A DNA stretch of 64,000 nucleotides from Pseudomonas sp. R5(2019) (GTDB lineage: Bacteria > Pseudomonadota > Gammaproteobacteria > Pseudomonadales > Pseudomonadaceae), in assembly GCF_009905435.1 (NCBI RefSeq), contig NZ_JAAAMT010000003.1, positions 62,001-126,000 of the forward strand, given 5' to 3'. A program made the position numbers and the translations under genes. Positions 27,011 through 36,518 of this stretch are shown here, one piece after another. The stretch's first letter is position 1; each line of letters begins with the position of its first letter. The notes under the pieces were generated by a model. That model saw only the letters and a program-made list of their open reading frames with translations. It ran no database searches and was not told the DNA's origin.

Positions 27011-30000
27011 ATGCCCACACTGCTCAATATCATTGGCGCAGCCCTGCTAGGGCTGTGTGCATCGGTCGCCTCAGTACAGGCGGCCGAGCCCCCCACCAGC
27101 TCCGCTGTACAAAACAGCCTGGACAAGATCGCCGAGCGCAAGCTGCCCGAAGCCGATCAGAAGGCGCTGCAGGGAGTGCTGGAACAGACCCTGACCTTTC
27201 TCGGCAACAAGGAAGACAGCGAAAAACGCCTGGCCGCGCTCAAGCAGCAGCTCAGCGAAGCGCCGCGCCAGACCGCGGAGAGCCAGAAGGAACTGGAGCG
27301 CCTGAAGGTCGCCAAGGTGATTCCGGTCGCTCAGCGCTACGCCAACCTGAACGTGCCGCAGCTGGAGCAACAGCTCAGCGAGCGCAATGCGCAGCAGGGT
27401 GACCTGCAAAAAGCCCTGTCCGATGCCAACACCCTGGCCATCACCGCCCAGACCCGCCCCGAGCGTGCCCAGGCCGAAATCAGCAACAGCCAGACGCGCA
27501 TCCAGCAGATCAACAACATCCTCAAGCTGGGCAAGGATGGCGGCAAGGTCGTCACGGCCGACCATCGCAACAAGCTCAACGCGGAACTGGCGTCGATCAA
27601 CGCGCTGATCAACCTGCGCCGCCAGGAACTGGCCGGCAACGGCCTGCTGCAAGACCTGGGCAACAGCCAGCATGACCTGCTGGTAGCCCAGACCACCCGC
27701 CTGGAACAGGAAATCCAGGACCTGCAGACACTGATCAACCAGAAGCGCCTGGCCCACTCCCAGCAAACCGTCACCGAGCAGTCGCTGGAAGCCCAGAAAG
27801 CCGGCGGCAGCAGCCTGCTGGCCACCGAAAGCGCCACCAACCTCAAGCTCTCCGATTACCTGCTGCGCAGCACCGACCGGCTCAACGAACTGACCCAACA
27901 GAACCTGCGCACCAAGCAACAACTGGACAGCATCACCCAGGCCGACCAGACCCTCGACGAGCAGATCAGCGTGCTCAAGGGCAGCCTGCTGCTGTCGAAG
28001 ATTCTCTACAAGCAGAAACAGGCACTGCCGCACCTGAAGGTCGACCGCGACCTGGCCGACCAGATCGCCGACATCCGTCTGTACCAGTTTGAGATCAATC
28101 AGCAACGCGAGCAGATCAGCAGCCCAAGCGCCTACGTTGACAAGCTGCTGGAAAGCCAGCCCGCCGAACAGGTCACGCCGCAACTGCGCAAGACCCTGCT
28201 GGACCTGGCCGTGACCCGCAGCGATTTGCTCGAGCGCCTGAACCGCGAATTGAGCGCCCTGCTCAACGAATCCATCACTTTGCAACTGAACCAGAAGCAA
28301 CTCCTCAGCACCGCCCAGAGCCTGCGCGCGACCCTGGACGAGCAGATGTTCTGGATCCCGAGCAACAAACCGCTGGACGCGGAATGGCTGCAGACCATTC
28401 CCAAGCGCTTGAGCCAGCAGGTCACCACCCTGCCGTGGTTTTCCAGCCTGAACGAGTTGACCGACGGCCTGCTGCAGCGGCCGCTGCTGTTCCTGCCGCT
28501 GCTGCTGTTGATCGGCGCGCTGCTGTGGAAGCGCAATTACCTGCATGAACGGCTGCGCAAAGTGCACCAGGACATCGGCCACTTCCGCCGCGACAGCCAG
28601 TGGCACACCCCGCAGGCGATTCTGGTCAATATCCTCCTGGCCATGCCGGTGGCGCTGGGCCTGGCCTTGTGTGGCTACGCCCTGCAAATCGACGCACGCG
28701 GGCAGAACGCCAACCTCGGCTCCGCGCTCTGGCAAATCGCACAGGCCTGGCTGGTGTTCTACACCGCCTACCGCGTGCTGGCGCCAGGCGGCGTGGCCGA
28801 GCTGCATTTCCGTTGGGAAAAACCGCAAGTCGAGTTCTTGCGCGGCTGGATACGCCGGCTGGGTACAGTGGTGTTGGCGTTGGTCGCCGTGGTGGCAGTG
28901 GCCGAACACCAGCCCTCGGCGCTGGCCGATGACGTCCTCGGCATTGGCGTGGTGCTGACCTGCTACGCGCTGATGGCGTGGCTGCTCAGCCGCCTGTTGG
29001 TCAGCAGCCCGACCCACGAAAACGCCTCGCTGTTCCGCAAGGCCGTAGGCGTGGCATTCACCGCCCTGCCCATCGCACTGTTTATCGCCGTGTGCTTCGG
29101 CTACTACTACACCGCGCTGAAGCTGACCGATCGCTTGATCGACACCCTCTACCTGCTGATGCTCTGGCTGGTCATCGAGGCCGCCTTCGTCCGCGGCCTG
29201 AGCGTCGCCGCTCGGCGCCTGGCTTATCAACGCGCCTTGAGCAAACGCCAGGCCGCGAAAGAAAGCGGCGACGGCGAAGGCGTGATCGAAGAGCCGACCC
29301 TGGACATCGAGCGAGTCAACCAGCAGTCTCTGCGCCTGATCCGCCTGGCCCTGCTCGGCGGCTTTATCGGTGCGCTGTACTGGGTCTGGGCGGACCTCAT
29401 CAGCGTATTCGTCTACCTGGACAACATCACCCTTTACGAATACACCAGCGGCACCGGCGCCAGCATGAGCATGGTGCCGATCAGCCTGTTCGATTTCCTC
29501 GGCGCGCTGGTGATCATCGGCATTACCGTGGCCCTGGCGCGCAACCTGCCAGGTCTGCTGGAGGTGCTGGTGCTGTCGCGGCTGAACCTCGCCCAGGGCA
29601 GCGCCTATGCCACCACCACCTTACTGTCGTATGTGATCGCAGGCGTCGGCTTTGTCTCGACCCTGTCCACCCTCGGGGTGAGCTGGGACAAGCTGCAGTG
29701 GCTGGTCGCGGCGCTGTCGGTCGGCCTGGGCTTCGGCATGCAGGAGATCTTCGCGAACTTCATCTCCGGCATCATGATCCTGTTCGAGCGCCCGGTGCGG
29801 ATCGGCGACACCATCACCATCGGCAACCTGTCGGGCACGGTCAGCAAGATCCGCATCCGCGCCACCACCATCACCGACTTCGACCGCAAGGACATCATTG
29901 TCCCGAACAAGACGTTCATTACCGGGCAACTGATCAACTGGTCGCTGACCGACACCATCACCCGCGTGACCCTGAAACTCGGCGTGGACTACGGTTCGGA

Positions 30001-30364
30001 CCTGGACCTGGTGCGCACCCTGCTGCTCAAGGCCGCCCAGGACAATCCGCGCGTGCTCAAGGAACCGGCACCGATCGTTTACTTCCTGAACTTCGGCGAA
30101 AGCACCCTGGACCACGAACTGCGCATGCATGTGCGCGACCTCGGCGACCGCAACCCGGTACTCGACGAGATCAACCGCTACATCAACAAAGAGTTCAAGA
30201 AGCAGCGCATCAACATCTCCTTCCGGCAGATGGAGGTGTACCTCAAGAACATGCAGGGCCAGGAATACAAGATGGTGCCGATTGAAAGCATGGACAAGAC
30301 GGTGTTGCCGCTGGAGCCGGTTGATGACAAACAGCCGCCGGCGCCCGCCGCCAAGCTGGACTGA
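27011..30364 (+). CDS. mscK: Large mechanosensitive channel of the MscK/KefA type
   Basis: Opens under membrane tension to release solutes, with K+ sensitivity in the MscK branch. 1117 residues: signal peptide (LLGLCASVASVQAA), long periplasmic coiled-coil region (about 30-480) rich in Q and L, about 11 membrane segments, and the MscS core near residues 900-1010 (GLGFGMQEIFANFISGIMIL, then the beta domain with VRIGDTITIGNLSGTV). Length agrees with E. coli MscK (1120). Lies 38 nt after nhaP2. Confidence 0.95.
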   Translation: MPTLLNIIGAALLGLCASVASVQAAEPPTSSAVQNSLDKIAERKLPEADQKALQGVLEQTLTFLGNKEDSEKRLAALKQQLSEAPRQTAESQKELERLKVAKVIPVAQRYANLNVPQLEQQLSERNAQQGDLQKALSDANTLAITAQTRPERAQAEISNSQTRIQQINNILKLGKDGGKVVTADHRNKLNAELASINALINLRRQELAGNGLLQDLGNSQHDLLVAQTTRLEQEIQDLQTLINQKRLAHSQQTVTEQSLEAQKAGGSSLLATESATNLKLSDYLLRSTDRLNELTQQNLRTKQQLDSITQADQTLDEQISVLKGSLLLSKILYKQKQALPHLKVDRDLADQIADIRLYQFEINQQREQISSPSAYVDKLLESQPAEQVTPQLRKTLLDLAVTRSDLLERLNRELSALLNESITLQLNQKQLLSTAQSLRATLDEQMFWIPSNKPLDAEWLQTIPKRLSQQVTTLPWFSSLNELTDGLLQRPLLFLPLLLLIGALLWKRNYLHERLRKVHQDIGHFRRDSQWHTPQAILVNILLAMPVALGLALCGYALQIDARGQNANLGSALWQIAQAWLVFYTAYRVLAPGGVAELHFRWEKPQVEFLRGWIRRLGTVVLALVAVVAVAEHQPSALADDVLGIGVVLTCYALMAWLLSRLLVSSPTHENASLFRKAVGVAFTALPIALFIAVCFGYYYTALKLTDRLIDTLYLLMLWLVIEAAFVRGLSVAARRLAYQRALSKRQAAKESGDGEGVIEEPTLDIERVNQQSLRLIRLALLGGFIGALYWVWADLISVFVYLDNITLYEYTSGTGASMSMVPISLFDFLGALVIIGITVALARNLPGLLEVLVLSRLNLAQGSAYATTTLLSYVIAGVGFVSTLSTLGVSWDKLQWLVAALSVGLGFGMQEIFANFISGIMILFERPVRIGDTITIGNLSGTVSKIRIRATTITDFDRKDIIVPNKTFITGQLINWSLTDTITRVTLKLGVDYGSDLDLVRTLLLKAAQDNPRVLKEPAPIVYFLNFGESTLDHELRMHVRDLGDRNPVLDEINRYINKEFKKQRINISFRQMEVYLKNMQGQEYKMVPIESMDKTVLPLEPVDDKQPPAPAAKLD

Positions 30365-30374
30365 CTGGACTTAA

Positions 30375-31886
<1,512 letters not shown>

Positions 31887-31905
31887 ACATCGGTGCCGCA
31901 CCCAT

Positions 31906-32118
31906 TCGCGGCATTAAGGACCGGAACACAGACGTCCATGTAGGAGCGGACCTGGCCGCGATGGGCTGCGCAGCAGCCCCCGAGGCCGGTGATATCTATG
32001 ACAAGCCCTGGGAATGCGTACGGTTTCGGAATCGCCGGGGCCGCTTCGCAGCCCATCGCGGCCAGGTCCGCTCCTACAAGGGTTGCGTCGTTCTATTCGG
32101 GGCAAGCCCGGCTCCTAC
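31906..32118. repeat. Eroded insertion copy 2: 138-bp REP pair plus flanking REP
   Basis: 31940-32077 is a 138-bp GTAGGAGCGG palindromic pair that differs from 19607-19744 at only 4 of 138 positions. Flanks keep pieces of the same element: GGAACAC on the left and GTTGCGTCGTTC on the right match copy 1, and TTCGCGGCATTAAGG (31906-31920) and GGGGCAAGCCCGGCTCCTAC (32099-32118) look like the host REP. The terminal AATGCCAGTCAG repeats are missing on both sides, so this copy is presumably immobile. Confidence 0.8.
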
Positions 32119-32366
32119 AAAAACCGCAAGGCATCGGCACGGGTAACGGGTGGCATCGGCCGGTGCTCGCGGTCGTAGGCCGCGACCAGATCGCCCATCT
32201 GCACCAGCAAACCGGCCAGTGGATGGAACTCATCCTCGCCTATCAGTACCAGCAGCTCGTCGATAGACTCCACCAGCGCATCGTATTCAGCCTCTGTTGC
32301 CGGCTTTCGTAACAAAGGCGCGATATAGCACCAGTGCTCCGCTGCCTCTTCGATTAGAGAACTCAT
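32115..32366 (-). pseudogene. HigA-like antitoxin truncated before its DNA-binding domain
   Basis: 83 residues from ATG 32366 (MSSLIEEAAEHWCYIAPLL), with a strong AAGGAG Shine-Dalgarno. The sequence (EYDALVESIDELLVLIGEDEFHPLAGLL...GDLVAAYD) matches the N-terminal half of HigA/COG5499 antitoxins, which normally continue after an ALRFLM-type segment into a helix-turn-helix. Here it stops right after ALRFL, and the TAG at 32115-32117 lies inside the REP sequence GTAGGAGC. No HigB-like toxin is upstream. It is probably a remnant, although a short dimerisation-only protein cannot be excluded. Confidence 0.7.
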
Positions 32367-32504
32367 CGTGCTTGCTCCTTCTTCTGTTGGCGAACCATAC
32401 AAGCCCCGAGCTGCCAGCCACAAGCAACAAGGTGTAACCCTTGATAACCGACCTCCAAGCCGCCAAATAGGCAATCAATCGCCTTTTTGCCGGAGCCCCA
32501 CACC

Positions 32505-32939
32505 ATGACCGCCCCACTACTAATCCCCTGCCCCCACTGCAACGGCCTGAACCGTATCCCCGCCGAACGCCTGGGCGATCAACCCAAGTGCGGGCGGTGC
32601 AAGGCGGCGGTGCTGCAGGCCAAACCCTTCGAGCTCAAGCAAGGCGATTACGCCAGCCAGATCAAGGGCGATCTGCCGTTGTTGATTGATGTGTGGGCGG
32701 ACTGGTGCGGGCCGTGCAAGTCATTTGCGCCGGTGTTCGAGCAGGCGGCGGCACAATTGGCGGGACGCTGCCGCCTGGCCAAGCTGGACAGCGAGGCCAA
32801 CCAGCCGTTGTCGGCACAGCTGGGGATTCGCTCGATCCCGAGCCTGATCCTGTTCAAGGACGGCCGGGAAGTGGCGCGCCAGAGTGGCGCCTTCCCGTTG
32901 CCGCAATTGCTCGCCTGGCTGGGCAGCCAGGGCATTTGA
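32505..32939 (+). CDS. trxC: Thioredoxin 2 with N-terminal zinc finger
   Basis: Cytoplasmic disulfide reductase. 144 residues: zinc-binding cysteines C9-P-H-C12 and C29-G-R-C32, then a thioredoxin fold with active site WCGPC (Cys68, Cys71) and the cis-proline segment RSIPSLILF. ATG 32505 has GGAG 9 nt upstream; an upstream in-frame TTG (32487) is less likely. Its stop is one base from that of the convergent parA gene. Confidence 0.95.
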   Translation: MTAPLLIPCPHCNGLNRIPAERLGDQPKCGRCKAAVLQAKPFELKQGDYASQIKGDLPLLIDVWADWCGPCKSFAPVFEQAAAQLAGRCRLAKLDSEANQPLSAQLGIRSIPSLILFKDGREVARQSGAFPLPQLLAWLGSQGI

Positions 32940-32940
32940 A

Positions 32941-33711
32941 TCAGGCGTTTTCCAGCAAGTTGTGCAGGTCGACGAATTGCTGGGTCAGCTTGTGTCGTGG
33001 GTCGAGGTGGATCAATGGCATGTTGGCCTGGTGCGATTCACGCATCTTGACCGAGCTGTTGAGGTAGATCGGTAGCACCGGCATACCTTCGGCGATCAAC
33101 TCGTCGAGCATCTGCTGGGGCAGGCTGGCCCGTGGCTGGAACTGGTTGACGACAATGCCCTCGACGGCGAGGTCTTCGTTGTGGTCTTCCTTCAATTCTT
33201 CGATCTCGGCCAGCAAGCCGTACAGCGCCTGGCGGGAAAAGCTGTCGCAATCGAAGGGGATCAATACTCTATCAGCTGCAATCAGCGCCGAAACCGCATA
33301 GAAATTCAAGGCCGGAGGGGTGTCGAGGTATATCCGGTCATAATCCTCGGCCAGCTCATCCAGCAACTTTCGCAGCTTGTTGATCTTGTGCTTGGCTTCA
33401 AGCTTGGGCTGCAAATCCGCCAGCTCCGGCGTCGCGGTGACCACATGCAGGTTGTCGAACGGGGTTTCGTAGATATCGACCTTGTTCTTCTTGGCAAATG
33501 GCCCGGACGACAGGGTTTGCTTGAAAAAATCGGCGATCCCCATGGGGATGTCATCACCGGTCAGGCCCGTCAGGTACTGGGTCGAGTTGGCCTGGGCGTC
33601 CAGATCGATCAATAGCGTCCGATAGCCTTCACTGGCACTGACCGCCGCCAGGTTGCAGGCGATGCTCGACTTGCCTACGCCACCTTTCTGATTGAATACC
33701 ACGCGCCGCAT
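32941..33711 (-). CDS. ParA/Soj-family ATPase, orphan
   Basis: 256 residues with the deviant Walker A motif QKGGVGKSS (residues 8-16), switch-like DLDAQANST and [14 protein letters not shown]. These ATPases position DNA or large protein assemblies by dynamic binding to the nucleoid. No parB or parS-like partner is adjacent, unlike the chromosomal parAB pair, so its cargo is unknown. It is divergent from the aryl-polyene cluster, sharing a 246-bp gap, but nothing indicates a functional link. Confidence 0.85.
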   Translation of the reverse strand: MRRVVFNQKGGVGKSSIACNLAAVSASEGYRTLLIDLDAQANSTQYLTGLTGDDIPMGIADFFKQTLSSGPFAKKNKVDIYETPFDNLHVVTATPELADLQPKLEAKHKINKLRKLLDELAEDYDRIYLDTPPALNFYAVSALIAADRVLIPFDCDSFSRQALYGLLAEIEELKEDHNEDLAVEGIVVNQFQPRASLPQQMLDELIAEGMPVLPIYLNSSVKMRESHQANMPLIHLDPRHKLTQQFVDLHNLLENA

Positions 33712-33838
33712 GAAAAGACCTCCGTGTTCCTGGGGAATGCCCGAGTGTAGTGGCCTCTACATCGAATAAGCCAGCACCGCCGGGCTTTTAGCCATTGAAC
33801 TGTCGAACGGCCTACAGGTCTGTGTATTCAACCAATAT

Positions 33839-33867
33839 TTGCTACCTGCAAGCCTCACCCGGATAAT
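33839..33867 (+). promoter_or_regulatory. Sigma-70-like promoter of the aryl-polyene cluster
   Basis: TTGCTA (33839-33844) and GATAAT (33862-33867) separated by 17 bp, matching TTGACA/TATAAT at 4 and 5 of 6 positions. Transcription from about 33874 would give a leader of roughly 83 nt before the first cluster gene. It is the only good promoter seen ahead of the 17-kb gene run. Confidence 0.55.
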
Positions 33868-33957
33868 GCCCACACTCGGCGATTGCGCCATGCCACGGTA
33901 GGTGGTCGCACCGAGTCTCTCCCACGGCATGGACGTCTATACGGCGGGAAGTACACG

Positions 33958-34677
33958 TTGATCACATTCAATATCGCGCGATGGCGTGCCTGGGCCCCCG
34001 GGCTTGAGTCAGACGAAGACTGGCTGCGCTGGTTCCAGTCGCCGACCCCTGTCGATGACAGTCAATCCGCTCCCGATGTTTCGTTCTTGCCGGCCATGCA
34101 ACGGCGCCGCTTGAGCCGCCTGGCCCGCATGGCGTTCAGCGTTGGCTGGCCGCTGGCTGAAGGCCATGAAGCCTTGCCGCTGGTGTTTGTCTCCCGGCAT
34201 GGCGAAACCCCACGCACCTTCGAGATCCTCAGCGACGTAGCCTTGCGCCAACCCCTGTCACCCACCCAGTTCAGCCTGTCGGTGCATAACGCCGTGATTG
34301 GCCTGTGGTCGATCCTGCGCGCAGAAACCAGCGAGATGACCGCGCTGGCCGCGACCGGCGACGGTCTGGAACACGGCATGCTCGAGGCTGCCGGGCTGAT
34401 CGCCGACGGCGCCAGGGCGGTGCTGTTGGTGATTGCTGAAGAGCAGCCGCCTCGCGCCTACCAACACTGGATCGACGACGTGCCCTTTGCCTACGCCGTT
34501 GGGCTGCTGATAACCCCGGGCGATGACTGGCAGCTGACGCTCGGCCATAACAGCGAACCTGCCGAACCCGCAGGCCTGCCCCACGGCCTTGACCTGCTGC
34601 GCTGCCTGCTGACCGCTTCCCCCACTTGCCGCCACCGTTGGGAGCGCCGCGAATGGACATGGCAGCGCAACCGTTGA
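33958..34677 (+). CDS. Beta-ketoacyl synthase-like N-terminal domain protein (chain-length-factor-like), aryl-polyene gene 1
   Basis: 239 residues resembling the beta-ketoacyl synthase N-terminal domain proteins of aryl-polyene clusters: FNIARWRAWAPGL, RRRLSRLARMA and LSVHNAVIGLWSI where a ketosynthase would carry its helix-capping region. It has only the N-terminal half of the fold and no catalytic cysteine, so it is likely a partner that shapes chain length with the full ketosynthases downstream. The start is probably TTG 33958 after GGGAAG, giving L/MITFNIARW; an ATG at 33929 is out of frame. First gene of the cluster. Confidence 0.8.
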   Translation: MITFNIARWRAWAPGLESDEDWLRWFQSPTPVDDSQSAPDVSFLPAMQRRRLSRLARMAFSVGWPLAEGHEALPLVFVSRHGETPRTFEILSDVALRQPLSPTQFSLSVHNAVIGLWSILRAETSEMTALAATGDGLEHGMLEAAGLIADGARAVLLVIAEEQPPRAYQHWIDDVPFAYAVGLLITPGDDWQLTLGHNSEPAEPAGLPHGLDLLRCLLTASPTCRHRWERREWTWQRNR

Positions 34678-35471
34678 ATCGCCGCCGCGACGCTTATTAC
34701 TGGCGTCTGCTGGCCACGGCCCTGAGCTTCAGCCTGTTCGGGCTAGGCGGGTTATGCCTGCGCGTGCTGGTGTTTCCCTTGCTGTCGTGCCTGCCGGGCG
34801 ATACCCGCGCCCACCAGCGCCGCGCCCGCCACACCATCAGCTGGCTGTTCTGGCTGTTCGTGCGGTTCATGCACCGCAGCGGCGTCCTCACCTACGCCAT
34901 CGAGCACCCTGAACGGCTCGGCCGTCCCGGCCAGATGGTGATCGCCAACCACCCGTCGCTGATTGACGTGGTGTTTCTGATCGGCCTGATCCGCCAGGCC
35001 AACTGCGTGGTCAAGCAAAGCCTGTGGCAGAACCCCTTCACCGGCGGCCCGATACGCGATGCCGGCTACATCAGCAACGACGGCAGCATGGACATGCTCG
35101 ACACCGCCGTCGCTGCCCTGCAAGGCGGCCAGAGCCTGATCATTTTCCCCGAGGGCACACGCACCCAACCTGGCCGCGCGCCCGCCTTTCATCGCGGCGC
35201 TGCCGCAATTGCGCTGCGGGGTGCGAGAATCATCACCCCCGTGACCATCAAGGTCAGCCCGACCACGCTGACCAAGGCCGAACCCTGGTATCGCATCCCC
35301 TTGCGCCGTGTGCATTTCAGCCTGCATGTGGGCGCCGATATCGACCCGCAATCCTTCGCGGCAACAGGCCCGCCACCGCAGGCCTCGCGCAAGTTGAATG
35401 ACTTTTTGCACCACTATTTTCTAAAGGAGCTCGCCGAAGATGAGCGATCTGCACCCGGACCTCACCCTTGA
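34653..35471 (+). CDS. Lysophospholipid acyltransferase (PlsC-like), aryl-polyene gene 2
   Basis: 272 residues with an N-terminal membrane segment and the acyltransferase motifs NHPSLID (H-x4-D) and FPEGTRT. In aryl-polyene clusters such an enzyme is thought to place an acyl or polyene chain on a glycerol-type lipid carrier. Start ATG 34653, chosen because GGGAG (34640-34644) is 8 nt upstream; overlaps the previous gene by 25 nt. Its 3' end overlaps the first acyl carrier protein gene by 32 nt. Confidence 0.88.
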   Translation: MDMAAQPLNRRRDAYYWRLLATALSFSLFGLGGLCLRVLVFPLLSCLPGDTRAHQRRARHTISWLFWLFVRFMHRSGVLTYAIEHPERLGRPGQMVIANHPSLIDVVFLIGLIRQANCVVKQSLWQNPFTGGPIRDAGYISNDGSMDMLDTAVAALQGGQSLIIFPEGTRTQPGRAPAFHRGAAAIALRGARIITPVTIKVSPTTLTKAEPWYRIPLRRVHFSLHVGADIDPQSFAATGPPPQASRKLNDFLHHYFLKELAEDERSAPGPHP

Positions 35472-35712
35472 AATCAAGCTGCTGATCATCGACGCCCTGG
35501 GCCTGGAAGACATCAGCGCCGCCGACATCGACAGCGAACAAACCCTGTTCGGCGAAGGCCTGGGCCTGGATTCGGTGGACGCCCTGGAACTCGGCCTGGC
35601 GATCCAGAAGCGCTACGGCATCAAGATCGACGCCGATGCCAAGGACACCCGCTCGCACTTTACCAACGTGGCCAGCCTCGCGGCTTTTGTCACTGCAAAA
35701 CAGGCTGCCTGA
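35440..35712 (+). CDS. Acyl carrier protein 1 of the aryl-polyene cluster
   Basis: 90 residues with the phosphopantetheine site GLDSVDALEL (Ser47 region) and the four-helix ACP pattern. Carries the growing polyene chain. AAAGGAG at 35423-35429, inside the end of the upstream acyltransferase gene, fixes the ATG at 35440. Confidence 0.9.
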   Translation: MSDLHPDLTLEIKLLIIDALGLEDISAADIDSEQTLFGEGLGLDSVDALELGLAIQKRYGIKIDADAKDTRSHFTNVASLAAFVTAKQAA

Positions 35713-35721
35713 GACCGCACC

Positions 35722-35976
35722 ATGCAAACCCGTGATGACATCTTCAATACCCTGCGCGCTGCCCTGGTTGAACTGTTCGAACTCGAACCCGACCGTATCG
35801 CCCTGGACTCGAACCTGTATGAGGATCTGGAAATCGACAGCATCGATGCCGTCGATTTGATCGACCATATCAAGCGCCAGACCGGCAAGAAGATCGCCGC
35901 CGAGGACTTCAAGTCCGTGCGTACGGTCAGCGACGTGGTCGAGGCGGTTTACCGCCTGGTGCAACCGGCTGCATGA
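35722..35976 (+). CDS. Acyl carrier protein 2 of the aryl-polyene cluster
   Basis: 84 residues with the attachment site LEIDSIDAVDL and a GKKIAAEDFKSVRTVSDVV C-terminal helix region. It differs clearly from ACP 1 (DSID against DSVD), so the two probably have separate jobs, for example starter loading and chain extension. Begins 9 nt after ACP 1 and overlaps the next gene by 4 nt. Confidence 0.9.
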   Translation: MQTRDDIFNTLRAALVELFELEPDRIALDSNLYEDLEIDSIDAVDLIDHIKRQTGKKIAAEDFKSVRTVSDVVEAVYRLVQPAA

Positions 35977-36518
35977 AGCATCTGATTGGCCTGGGCCTGT
36001 TGCTGGCGGGCGTCTTGTACCCCTTTGCGGTGTATGCGGGCATGGCGCATTTTGCCCCCTGGCAGTTCGCCTTACTGTTGGGCGGGCTGTGGCTGGGCCG
36101 GGCGCTGACCAGCGGTGGAAAGCCCGGCAGCCTGTGGATGGCCCTGGCCGCACTGGCCTTTTGCGGGGTGTTGGCAGTGGCCAACAGCCCGCAGCTGCTG
36201 CGCTGGTACCCGGTACTGATCAACAGTTTCCTGCTCGGTCTGTTCGGCCTGAGCCTTCGCTACGGCCCGCCGCTGGTCGAGCGCCTGGCACGCCTGCGCG
36301 AACCGGAGCTGCCCACGGCGGCGATCCCCTACACCCGCCAGGTGACCAAGGTCTGGTGCCTGTTTTTCCTGGGCAACGGCCTGATTGCCAGTGGGCTGAC
36401 CCTGTGGGCGCCGCTGGACTGGTGGACGCTCTACAACGGCGTGATCGCCTATGCCCTGATGGGCCTGCTGTTCGCTGCTGAATGGCTGATACGTCAACGT
36501 GTACGAGAACGCCCATGA
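35973..36518 (+). CDS. COG4648-like membrane protein, aryl-polyene gene 5
   Basis: 181 residues with about five membrane segments (IGLGLLLAGVLYPFAVYAG at the start, then WLGRALTS, LVNSFLLGLFGLSLRYG and two C-terminal helices near LGNGLIASGLTLWAPL and IAYALMGLLFAAEWL). Proteins of this kind regularly accompany the AMP-ligase in aryl-polyene clusters; biochemical role unknown. Joined to the next gene by an ATGA overlap at 36515. Confidence 0.82.
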   Translation: MKHLIGLGLLLAGVLYPFAVYAGMAHFAPWQFALLLGGLWLGRALTSGGKPGSLWMALAALAFCGVLAVANSPQLLRWYPVLINSFLLGLFGLSLRYGPPLVERLARLREPELPTAAIPYTRQVTKVWCLFFLGNGLIASGLTLWAPLDWWTLYNGVIAYALMGLLFAAEWLIRQRVRERP

